Positions 11,090-21,569 of a stretch of 64,000 nt of DNA are shown here, piece after piece. Numbering within the stretch: position 1 is the stretch's first letter; every line of letters starts with the position of its first letter. The position numbers and the translations under genes were made by a program. Origin of the DNA: Gossypium raimondii (Eukaryota > Streptophyta > Magnoliopsida > Malvales > Malvaceae); NCBI RefSeq assembly GCF_025698545.1, contig NC_068570.1, forward strand, positions 7,936,001 to 8,000,000. Reading direction: 5' to 3'. The notes under the pieces were generated by a model. It had not been told where the DNA came from, ran no database searches, and saw nothing but the letters and a program-made list of their open reading frames with translations.

Positions 11090-11372
11090 GAACCGAACTT
11101 GATCCATATGAGCCTATAATGGGTGAGGATGGAGGAATCTACTGGTTCGGGTACCTTTACCCTAGAAGCCAAACTTCATATAATGAACCTTAGGAGTCCA
11201 CCCTAGGTAGAACTATACTGAACCCTAGTAGACATCCGATTAGGTGTTTTACTGTTTCTTGATTATTATATGACATTGACCTTTTGTGTTTTATTTTGTT
11301 TGCATGACATGGCATTTCATTTCATCATAAAAGGCGTCAGTTTAGATTCGGTTTCTAGATAGAAAGCTTGAC

Positions 11373-12181
11373 ATGGAAAAAGGGTTTCTTGATAAAGTGG
11401 AGGATAATGCGGCTGTCTGAACTTGGTCTGAAACAACGCAGCAAGAAAAGGGTGATAGCCTGGCCGATGGGTATGTATCGGAATTATGGGATTTTACTCG
11501 CATCAGTGTAACTCAAAACAATTTGCAGGAGTTGAAAGAAATTTGGAATCAATGGAATAATGAGGCTAGGCAGTTATTTTACGACAATTATGGGGACTTG
11601 CCTTATTTGCTTGATGTGAAGGTAGACAAACATTTGTTTCGAGCCATCACCTAGTTTTGGAATCCTGCTTACAGTTGCTTCACGTTTGGGAATGTCGATT
11701 TGGTACCTACGATAGAAAAATATGTGGCTTTACTCCGATGTTCAAAGTTTCAAGTGGATAGAGTTTACTCGAGAGCGGTAAATGTGCCAACCTTTTCAAA
11801 GAAGCTGATAGGTATAACAGGGATGAGTGAGTAGTGGGTCGCTGCACGAGTTAAGCAAAAGAGGGACAGCAAGTGCATTCCTTGGAAGAGCTAGAAACGG
11901 TGCTGCAAAATTGTGAGATCCAGATCAAGCACTTGAACGCAAACGAAAGTAGTAATAATGAACAGCTCCACCACTTTCAGAGTCAAGTTAGGAGCAGAGA
12001 TCATCTTATGAAAGAAGCTGTGGTCTAGATTCGAGAAGTAGCTGATTACGTACAGATTTTAGTAGTACAGGCTGACATGCTGAGTATGAAGTATGAATTA
12101 GAATCGGATCGGGGGCAAGAATTAGTTTTGTTACTTAGGAAAATCAGAGTTCTGGGTACTAGGGCAAAGTCTTATTTGTAA
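11373..12181 (+). pseudogene. Degenerate ORF1 of element B
   Basis: One frame starting MEKGFLDKVEDNAA continues through 11880 with in-frame stops at TGA (after codon 15) and two TAG codons. It holds a globular region with YGDLPYLLDVKVDKHLFRA and later CFTFGNVDLVPT. This resembles the DUF7745 / plant-mobile-domain-like ORF1 of Ogre elements. From 11890 to 12181 comes a coiled-coil C-terminus (LETVLQN..QADMLSMKYEL). The middle of the protein appears deleted. The stops are consistent with C-to-T change at CGA and CAG codons, as expected for methylated cytosines. Confidence 0.6.
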
Positions 12182-12393
12182 TTCGCTTTATGTAAAGAAA
12201 TTTGCTTTCTAGTAAGGTTTTCTTATATGGAATTGAATCAAAATTGACGTCTTTTTGCATTCATGCATTGCATTACTTCATATACATTTAAAAACATTAA
12301 AAGATTCTAATTAATTTACATCATTCCTCAGTTAATTTGGAAACCAACCAATCAACCGAACACCGTTATAGTACCCGAGCAAAGTCAGGAGGC

Positions 12394-13210
12394 ATGGACC
12401 AAAGATTAGAGAGAATAGAGAAAATGCAAATACAGATGCAAGAGCAATTGACTGAATTTCAACAAGAAATGAGGAATCGATGCTAAAATTCCAAATAAAT
12501 ATGAGCCACTAACCCGTTATTGGGTAAAGGAAAAGCCAATGACTCACTTTGGGGATGATAATGAGGACCCTATATATTCTCCAGATTTTACCTTGATAAG
12601 TGTCCAGGCCCAACCAGACGCATGTCCACAAGAGACACTCTTTACTATCAGATCCCGACAATATCTGACTGGTACATCGACACCAGTATATCGCCTGACA
12701 AACTCAAAATCCAATCTTGTTGCTCTTGACAATTCATCAGAAATAAAACAGGTGAAGGTAGAGCACCCAGATACTATAAAAGCCTCAAGGAAGAAATGGA
12801 ATAAGGGGAAAAATGAAGGCAGATATAACAAGGGCCACTCAAGACCAATCGCTGTGGGCCGGTTAAAGACAGAAACCACTAGCCATCAGGTTCCTTTAAA
12901 GCAAGAATCATATGTGAAGCCAGGTACTGAAAAGCTCCAGTTCACGCCAATTTCAATGTCGTACAAGGAGCTGTATTAAAGCTTATTCAATGCGCATGTT
13001 ATTGCTCCTTTACATGTGAAACCTCCACAGCCCCCGTATCCCAAATGGTACGACACAGGTGCACAATACGATTATCATGCGGGAATTACGGGGCACTCAA
13101 TAGAGAATTGCATTGCCTTCAAAAAGCTAGTTGAAAAATTCATCAACATGGGTATTGTCAAGTTAGATGACTCATCTAATGCAGGAAATTCGCTACCCAA
13201 TCATGATTGA
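12394..13210 (+). pseudogene. Degenerate gag-like ORF of element B
   Basis: Starts MDQRLERIEKMQIQMQ and breaks after about 30 codons. It resumes at 12539-12979 with HFGDDNEDP, collinear with element A residues 58 onward, stops at a TAA, then resumes at 13016-13210 ending in HAGITGHSIENC and a short acidic tail. Element A's copy (4820-5854) is much better preserved. As in A, no capsid domain was seen. Confidence 0.65.
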
Positions 13211-13639
13211 TAATGTTATGAATGCAATATATGAAGAGGTGTTGAGAATTGTTCACATACGGAGACACAATTGAAAAGGGACCTTGTTAGATGTCTGCCC
13301 TTATAAAATTTGGGAGTGTTCTAAGTAATTGGATTGCGGAAGAAATCTCTGTAGTCTTTAAAGCTTGTTTAGAGTAATGTTTATAACATTCTTGTTGCTT
13401 TTAGCCTAAAAACGATAGGAATTCCTTTATGAAATAGGCTCATGTCTAAACATCATTATTCTAACATACATCTTTGCATTTGAGCCAATATTTTTTCATT
13501 CTTTGCGAGTAATTATTCTTTCATTCTTTTGGATTTTCTTCCACATCATTCTTTGTTCATAATTATATTGTATAAATAATCATTCGTAAATTCACACATT
13601 CTTTTGTATATTCTTTTGCAATTACTATGGGTCCTCAGA

Positions 13640-14420
13640 TATCAATGACATGAGTGACGTTGCTACTGACTCAGAATCTCCTTCTGAGCGAGACATGTGT
13701 TTAGAGGGATCTTATAACTTTGAAGATGTCATAGATCGTAACCTATTTCTGGACCTGTTAAGGATGGTAGAACAAGTCGAAAAATAGATCTCACCTTACA
13801 AAGAATTATCAGGGTACATGACTTCTCCTTATGTGGGGCATGGAGGTCATTTGGTCGATCTCGCCAAAAGAGTCTGACGGTCATCAATTCATCTTTGTGA
13901 TCGTCAATTACTTTACTAAATGTGTGGAAGCTGTTTCGTATGTCAATTCTTGAAGAATCATATGGAACGCCAAAAGGATCATATCGACAATGTACTAAAT
14001 TTGAACAACAAGACAATATCAAAAGTTTGATCATTCACGATTAATGCCATATTGCCCAAAGAAAAGATGGCAAAAAAAACTACTCATTGGGCAATGACTT
14101 TCTCTTGGGCCCATCGTGGTTTTGCCTATTGAAGACAAGATTCTCACTCGAGTTTTAGATCTAATTGAAGAGGAATGTTTAAAGTTATCCATCATGGTCA
14201 AATGTGCCAAAAGAAAATGATGCGAGCTCACAAAAAGGTTCGCCTAGAGAACTCCTTGAGAGGGACCTGGTATTGAAGGGATCTTTCCCATACAAAAGAA
14301 TTTTATCCAAGATGGGAAGGGCCTTATGTTGAAGGCCTTATCTGAAAAAGTGTTGATTTTGATCGGAAGGATAACAAGGACGTGCCTAATCCTATGAGTT
14401 GATTCAATCAAAATTATTTC
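13640..14420 (+). pseudogene. Integrase scraps of element B
   Basis: Around 13880-13960 a frame gives FIFVIVNYFTKCVEAVSY, the central strand of a gypsy integrase core. After a large gap, 14040-14400 gives the integrase tail in broken frames (VLPIEDK, LIEEECLKL, then a LLEGDLVLKGI-like stretch). Most of the catalytic core is gone. The adjacent 14455-14530 carries the Lys/Arg-rich motif seen after integrase in element A. Confidence 0.65.
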
Positions 14421-15680
14421 GAAAAAAAAAGAAGAAAGAAAATGGAGAGGCCAAGGTGAAAACCCGCAAAGGCGCCTTGAGACCAAAGGGATTTGAGTTG
14501 AAAACCGAAAAGGCGGCTCAAATATTGATTAGAATGGGGCAAGAGGTGATCAGAGCAGTTCAAATTTTGACCAGATGGGGGCATGTGGTGATCTTGTTAT
14601 ACCTGAATTATCAGGAAAAGGTAGGCAACATCTTGGGGCATTAGCAGAGTACTGTGGATCTCTTAAACACATGTTAAACTCAGAAGGATCTTTAAAAAGT
14701 TTGTACAGAGAAGTTCAAGCTGCGATATCTAGGGCACCCTATATTCATACTAAATTTTTTATTCTTGGAATACTTCATTCTTTTCCAAGATACACATTCC
14801 CAATCAATTTTTTTGCTATCCTTGTTTACTATTTTTGATAATCTATTCCTTTCAAGCTATGCTCAGAACCAATTGTATTATCATCCATTGTTATACCATT
14901 TTTGCAAGCATGTTGCATTAGAATAATGATTAATGGACTAATAAAACTTTCAGGAAGGAAGTTTTGCATATTACTCTAGAAGTTTCTAAATAATACAGGA
15001 GCCTGAAACAGAACTATTATTTAGAACGCACCAAGTTTAAAGGTTGGAAATCTGAGAAGGAAGAGTCTAAATAAAGACTATCTCTTTGGATTTTGTTGTC
15101 AAAAACATTGATCAAACAAAATGACAGGATGTCAGATGGGTGACAAAGTTTAAATCACCAAACAATAAGAAGGGGTTTCCTTGGAGAAGAGAATCCTTCA
15201 TTTGTGCGTGATCATTTGATATGACACCCTAGGAATGGTGTAGGAAACCAAAGAGTTTCGCATTCTGTATCTTCGAATTGTGATAGCAGAGGATTGAGAA
15301 AAGGCCAGATATTTTTACCCTTGGGTCACAGTAGAAGAAAGAGGGTACAAATTTTGCATCCCAATGGATTAAACTTGGAGGTTCACAGTGGGAGACAGCC
15401 TGGCTAAATGTTTCTTCAGAAAATCCAGTGAAGCAAGAAGGCGTTGTAGCACGTCAGTCACAAAGCCTTAATAAACTTCGAGTAATGACAACCTAAGAGG
15501 GATCATTCTCGAAAAAATAAATTTTACATTCATGCAAAATTCACACATGTCTAGTTAGGAGCATTTGATGCATTTTGATCATGCGATCCTAATCATTAGG
15601 CATAGTTAGGTTCATTATACAGGTCATGTTCCACAGAGAACAGATCAGTGAAAGAGCAGATCTCGCCTTCCTGCATTGAC
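14421..15680 (+). other. Element B 3' non-coding segment
   Basis: Aligns in reverse orientation with element A 1380-2700. It holds no convincing gene. Confidence 0.55.
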
Positions 15681-16930
15681 AGTGGAGCAAATCGAAGACG
15701 GCGAATCTTATCTTTCCAAGATAGTGGGAAGCAGATTTAAGCCACCAAGACTTGTCTCCCTGAGCAGCAGCGGAGAAGGTTGAAGATTGTAGATCTTATC
15801 TCCCTAAACAGTAGTGGAACAGATCGAAGACGGCAAATCTTATCTTTCCAAGATAGTGGGAAGCAGATTTAAGCCACCAAGCCTTATCTCCCTCAGCAGC
15901 AGCGGAGAAGGTTGAAGATTGTAAATCTTATCTCCCTAAGCAGTAGTGGAGCAGATCGAAGACGGCGAATCTTATCTTTCCAAGATAGTGGGAAGCAGAT
16001 TTAAGCCACCAAGCCTTGTCTCCCTCAGCAGTAGCGGAGAAGGTTGAAGATTGTAGATCTTATCTCCCTAAGCAGTAGTGGAGCAGATCGAAGATGGCGA
16101 ATCTTATCTTTCCAAGATAGTGGAAAGCAGATTTAAGCCACCAAGCCTTGTCTCCCTGAGCAACAATGGAGAAGGTTGAAGATTGTAAATCCTATCTCCC
16201 TGAAGTTGTAGTGGAGCGGATTAAAACCTCAGATCTTATCTCTCTAAAGTTGCAGAAAGTAGATCGCATCTAGTCTTATCTCCCTGATGTTGCAATGGAG
16301 TAGACTAAGTAAGCAAGTCTTATCCTCCTGAAGTTGCAGTGGGGCAGACTGAAGATGGCAAGTCTTATCTCCCTGAAGTTGCAGTGGAGCAGATTAAAAC
16401 CGATAATCCTATCTCCCTGAAGTTGCATTGGAGCGGATTAAAACCTCAGATCTTATCTCTCTAAAGTTGCAGAGAGCAGATCGCATCTAGTCTTATCTCC
16501 CTGAAGTTGCAGTGGAGCAGACTAAGTAAGCAAGTCTTATCCTCCTGAAGTTGCAGTGGGGCAGACTGAAGATGGCAAGTCTTATCTCCCTGAAGTTGAG
16601 TGGAGCAGATTAAAGCCGATAATCCTATCTCCCTGAAGTTGCAGTGGAGCGGATTAAAACCTCAGATCTTATCTCTCTGAAGTTGCAGAGAGCAGATCGC
16701 ATCTAGTCTTATCTCTCTGAAGTTGCAGTGGAGCATACTAAGTAAGCAAGTCCTATCCTCTTGAAGTTGCAGTGGGGCAGACTGAAATTGGCAAGTCTTA
16801 TCTCCCTGAAGTTGCAGTGGAGCAGACTAAAATTGGCAAGTCTTATCTCCCTGAAGTTGCAGTGGAGCAGACTAAATAAGCAAGTCTTATCCTCCTGAAG
16901 TTGCAGTGAGGCAGACTAAAGATGGCACTA
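15681..16930 (+). repeat. Element B 3' untranslated tandem-repeat block (132-bp and 217-bp units)
   Basis: A 132-bp unit repeats about four times (marker ATCGAAGA at 15691, 15823, 15955 and 16087). A roughly 217-bp higher-order unit follows (marker AGATCTTATC near 16231, 16448 and 16664). Both are built from a 43-50 bp monomer with core TCTTATCTCCCTGAAGTTGC. The same monomer, diverged, underlies element A's block. Confidence 0.9.
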
Positions 16931-17027
16931 ATTTCTATACTTCTGAAGATGTACCAAGGTTTAGCACGACCGGACAAAATCGGGCATTTTTAAAGTCTTT
17001 GCTTCCTCCCTGTTACACAAGAACGAG

Positions 17028-17041
17028 TAAAGAGGGGCAGC
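17028..17041 (+). other. Element B polypurine tract
   Basis: AAAGAGGGGCAGC directly precedes the TG of the 3' LTR and matches the tract in element A. Confidence 0.8.
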
Positions 17042-17091
17042 TGTAATACCCAATTTTAGCCCGGGCTCACATATAGAAACATAATTTTTGA

Positions 17092-17225
17092 GGATATGCA
17101 ATCTTAGATATGATATGCAATCCAAGATATGATATATGCAATCTTAGATATGATATGCAATCTTAGATATGATATATAATCTTAGATATGATATGCAATC
17201 TTAGAATATATGCTTTTGTAATCTT
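17092..17225 (+). repeat. U3 short tandem repeat upstream of the B promoter
   Basis: Five to six imperfect copies of an AT-rich unit containing AATCTTAGATATGATATGC end about 80 bp before the TATA box. Their position suggests an enhancer-like array; this is inference. Confidence 0.7.
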
Positions 17226-17305
17226 AGAGATTTAATTTGTAGATACCCTTTAATCTCAACCGTTGATGTAACTGATTTGTACCGTTGGATTTGGGGAGAC
17301 TCGGC

Positions 17306-17313
17306 TATAAATA
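17306..17313 (+). promoter_or_regulatory. TATA box of element B LTR
   Basis: TATAAATA followed by AG, in the usual plant context GGCTATAAATAGAGG. It predicts transcription starting near 17336. Confidence 0.7.
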
Positions 17314-19218
17314 GAGGCATCTCCCTTCATTGTGAAAAAATCAGTTTTTTAAAGGTGGCTTACTATTTTTTTCGTTCGATTATTTTTTACTTATTTACGA
17401 TTTTTTAAAAAAAGGAGAATGTGATACCACTGCGAATTTTATTTATTTATTTAGCCCCTTCGCCTTTTAATGTTTTTGTAATTAAGTTTTTTTTATTTTT
17501 TAATTTACCCTTTTATTTATTTTAAATTCCAATTTGATCCATTTGAACGGCGCCGTTTTAGAGGAGAAGGGAAAATTTCCCTTCCAGCCCCTTTAAGTAA
17601 TTCGCGCGCTCAAATTAGTCCTTTTACTTTTATTTATTTGCGGATTTACCCCAGATTTTTTAATTGCAATTCAATTTAGTTTTTTTTATGTTCTTTTTAT
17701 TTATTTTATTAATTAATAGTGTAATTATTATTTTTATTTTCATTTTTTTAAAAATTTATATATGTATATTTTGTGAACATACTTATTTTTTCAGCTAATA
17801 TTTTTCTCATATTTATATATATATGTATATATACGTATATTTATTTTTTAAAAATAATTTTGATAATGTACTCATTATTTAATTTTTTTATCTATGTATA
17901 TTCCGTTTATATGTACATGTATATTTTTTAACGAATATTTTCCTATATTTTTTAAAGAATATTTTCATATTTATATGTATATATTTACGTTTTTTTAAAT
18001 GATTAAATTCTCACTTTTTCTTTTTAAAATATACTTATTTTTATTATTTTATATATGTACGTATAATTATATTTTTTTCTTTATTTGCATAAGTATATTA
18101 TGTATTGTATTTATATATAAATTCTATAACCCAAAATTTTATTTGTAAATTATATTTTTTTAATCTTCATAATTTTCATGTGCATATTATATGTCTTCGA
18201 TCTTTATTTATTTTGTTTGCTTTCCCATTTGTTGTATAATTGTATTTACATTTAATATTTTGCATGTCATGGATTCTGTTTTTTATTTCGTTTATTCATT
18301 TGTTTACATTATTTTTATGTCATTAATGTATTTATTATTGTTGTTGTTATTATTATAGCATTTGTATGTATAAAATCACATTACATCATTTTTTACTCAA
18401 ATTTAAAGATAGAAAATTTTTTAAAATTGAGATAATGTTCGTATTTAGGATTTTCAAGGGAATTGAGCCCTAACGTATTGGGTTCCGATTTTCTTCGTTA
18501 AATCCGACAATCGAGCATTTCTCTTCAATCAAAAAATAAAAACTCATTATTGGGAATTCAACACGTTGTGTCCTAATGTATTGGATGTGACGCATTGATT
18601 TCTCGAAATGAAGATTTTTTAAAAAAATAATAAATGAAATATTCTGAGTTTGGGATTTTAAAGGAATTGTGCCCTAACGTATTGGGTGTGATTTCTTAAA
18701 TCTTGGATAAGTGGATGTTCTTTTAAAGTAAAGGAAATATTCCGAGTTTGGGATTCTAGAGGAATCGTGTCCTAACGTATTGGGTGTGATTCCTTAAATC
18801 TTGGATAAGTGGATGTTCTTTTAAAGTTTTATTGTACAAGTATTTTGGCCCAATTCATTTTGGGGAAAATTAGAATGCTGTGCCCTAACGCATTGGGTGT
18901 GGTATCTTCTGTCTCTGAAATAATAAGGGTCTTAATACGTAACCTTTTAAGTTTTGCTAAGGATTACGTTTTTTTCCAAATTCTCGACCTTAAGACACTA
19001 ATTAATTAACTAGGTACCAATTTTGGGCGTTACGAGGGTGCTAATCCTTCCTCGTACGTAACTGACTCCCGGATCCGTTTTTCTAAAACTCGTAGACCAA
19101 AGCCGTTTTTTAGGTGATCCAATCACACCTCAATAAAAGATTGGTGGCAACTCCCAAATTTTCAATTTTTTAGAGTCGACAACCTAAAATTTTATTTTTC
19201 AAAAAGATGGTTTCGACA

Positions 19219-20834
19219 AATCTTATTTTGACCCTTCGAAATTTTTTATAATATTAACACTACCTCTATTACTCCTGGTAGCTTCAAATGAGCTAGTCTT
19301 ATATTTTATATAGGTATAGAAAAATAAGTGTTAAATTTAATTTATAAAATATATCTTATATATTATTTAAAAATAAATATAAAATATAATTAAATTATTT
19401 GATAAATATAAATTTTTAAATTATAAAAGTAAAGTGTTTAAAAGATTATATAATATTAAATGGAAGAATATAATATAATAAAAAAATATTTGATCTTTTA
19501 TATTTAAATGATAAATAGTTCATTATCTACTTATTGGTAGGGGTTAGCAAAATTTAATTTTTGAGTTTTGAGTCGATTTGAATTTTACAAGTCGAATTAT
19601 TCGAATAATTCAAATAATAAATTGATGTAAATACCCTTGTGTCCTCGATATTTTTAAAATTTACAAATTGATCCTTTTAGTAAAATTCAAAATAGTTTTC
19701 AAAAAATCAAAATATTTATAAAATATTTTTCCAAAATTTTATAAAAATAAATATAAGTTAAAAATAAAATTTATTAAGAAATCTTAAAATATATAAAATG
19801 CTAAATTATAATTTTTCCAAAAAAATCTTAAATGATAAATTTGAGGTGTTAAACAAATAAATTATCAAGTCAAGTTCATCATACTAATTTTTTTATTCTA
19901 AAAGAATTTTCAAATACAGATGGCATTTATTTTTTATTTTATTTTATTCTAAAAGAATTTTTAAATACATATCATATTTATGTTCAAAAATATATATAGT
20001 ATTTATCTTCGTTAACTTGAAATTTAATTGTATCGTTAAAAAAACACTTCAATATGATTAGTTTAATTTTTAATTGAGATAATGACAAAATTTACCCATT
20101 TACTTTAACAAATCTTTCAATGTGGTACTTTTAATTTCAATTTATCCAATATGATATCTCAACTTTTATTCCTTCTATCATTGCGGTACTTTCCTCTAAC
20201 AATGTTAATTTCAGACTAGGATGACGTGTGCCCAGTGAAAGAGTGCCACGTGGCATTTTACGTGAGAAAAAGTCAATCGGTCAAAAAGAGGGGCTTCAAA
20301 ATAAATTCCTCATTTCTTTTCTTTTTTATAGTTTATGAAAAAAAAACATAAATAATACATTAAATGCAAAAAAATTCTGGAAAAATAAGTGTTTTCTTCT
20401 CTCAAATTGTCAAGTAAAAAATCCTATTCTCAAATTTTCATCTTATTCGATTTTCATCACCATTACCAGATCAGCTTCATGTCTCTCTTAACTCACCATC
20501 ATCATCTCAAAAGATAACCATCATCCACGCCAAAATAACTTCATCTCAAAACTCAGATTTGGCTTCTTCTTCTCTCTCTCTCTTTTTTTTTTTTTTTGCT
20601 ATTTTTGGGCTATGGTTTTATTGGTTATGGGTATAGATTATTGATGGTGGGGTTGGGTTATTGATGATGTAGATTGAGGTGCAGAAGATGGTGGTAGTGG
20701 GGGCTCAGGGAGGGAGGTGGTGTGGAAGCTTTGATGGGGAGGGTTAAAGGGCACTGAAGAAGATGGGTTTTCTAAACATTTTGTTTTACATTTTCTTAAA
20801 TATTATCGGACCATTTTCATGAGTACAACAGGGA
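19219..20834. other. AT-rich intergenic DNA between element B and HO1
   Basis: No gene seen. 20040-20300 resembles a decayed MITE (phrases such as CAATGTGGTACTTTTAAT in both parts). 20568-20600 is a (CT)n plus poly-T microsatellite. Confidence 0.5.
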
Positions 20835-21167
20835 TTGCAGTTAGCCGAAGGATGTTGTTGTCTTCCTTTATCAACGGTGACAAATCCTTTCTTCTCCTTG
20901 AATCGGTCTTCACAGGTGCATCCATGGTATAGCTCAGAGCAATCTTTCAACTACTTCTGTCACGGTTTTTGTTATCCAAAAGCTATAATGGTCTCAATGG
21001 AAACTTCAACCAAATCTGCTACTTTGGTGGTTGATTGGGAGAAAAATAAAATGGAACTATTGCTCAAATGCCCCTTAGCATTTTGGTCAAAAGTCAACAA
21101 GGAATACATGTCATCACCTGATTGGACTGCATGCCACATCATGAAAGTTTGGTACCAAATTGATTAA
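20835..21167 (+). other. Unidentified 110-codon open frame, possible gene fragment
   Basis: The frame is preceded by a plausible 3' splice site (TTGCAG at 20833-20838) and has non-repetitive, protein-like composition. Its C-terminal part contains DWEKNKMELLLKCP and SSPDWTACHIMKVWYQID. I do not recognise the family. It could be a captured or relict last exon, or chance. It lies 400 bp upstream of HO1 with no obvious connection to it. Confidence 0.25.
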
Positions 21168-21569
21168 CTGTAAAATATTTTCACTCGGAGTCAATTGAAT
21201 TAAATATTGACCCCTACTTCCACATCTGGTGTTTGCTCGAAATACTTGTAAGGTAATACATATTTTTTATTTAGATAAAACAATAAAGCAAGGTCCATGA
21301 ATATGGCAGATTTTCATTTCTCCCGGATAGGCACAATCGAGAAGCAACCCATACCTTTGCCCATTATTTTAAGCAACCCCTGCGTTTTTTTTACTCTCTA
21401 AAACAATTTTTTTTATGAACAGTGTTTGTTTAGTTCCAAGACAAGAGTACTGGAACCGCTAATTCAAGCCTTCTAATATTAGTTCTCCTTTTTTACTTCT
21501 TCTTCTTCACAACAACCACCACCACCTAAACAATCCCATATAAAAACATAGCAAGGAATCTGCGTTTCA

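Larger units (their letters stand above)
9572..19218 (+). mobile_element. Element B: non-autonomous Ogre/Tat-like LTR retrotransposon, 5' LTR split by element A
   Basis: Order: interrupted 5' LTR (9572-10761 visible), tRNA-Arg primer site, leader hairpins, degenerate ORF1, degenerate gag, integrase scraps, 3' repeat block (15.68-16.93 kb), polypurine tract and complete 3' LTR (17042-19218). The visible 5' LTR aligns with 18031-19218 with roughly 15-20 differences by eye, about 98-99 percent identity, so insertion is fairly recent and A arrived later. No protease, reverse transcriptase or RNase H was seen. The base string after the 3' LTR is AATCT; its upstream partner is outside the window. 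Confidence 0.88.
17042..19218 (+). repeat. Element B 3' LTR, complete, 2.18 kb
   Basis: Runs from TGTAATACCC to GACA. The last 1188 bp match the truncated 5' copy at 9572-10761. It holds a U3 tandem repeat, a TATA box, an AACGGCGCCGTT palindrome at 17546-17557 and the repeated CCTAACGTATTGGG units. Confidence 0.9.

Noticed and set aside
15681..16930. CRISPR-like array
   Set aside because: Repeats are contiguous without unique spacers, and the context is a plant retrotransposon.
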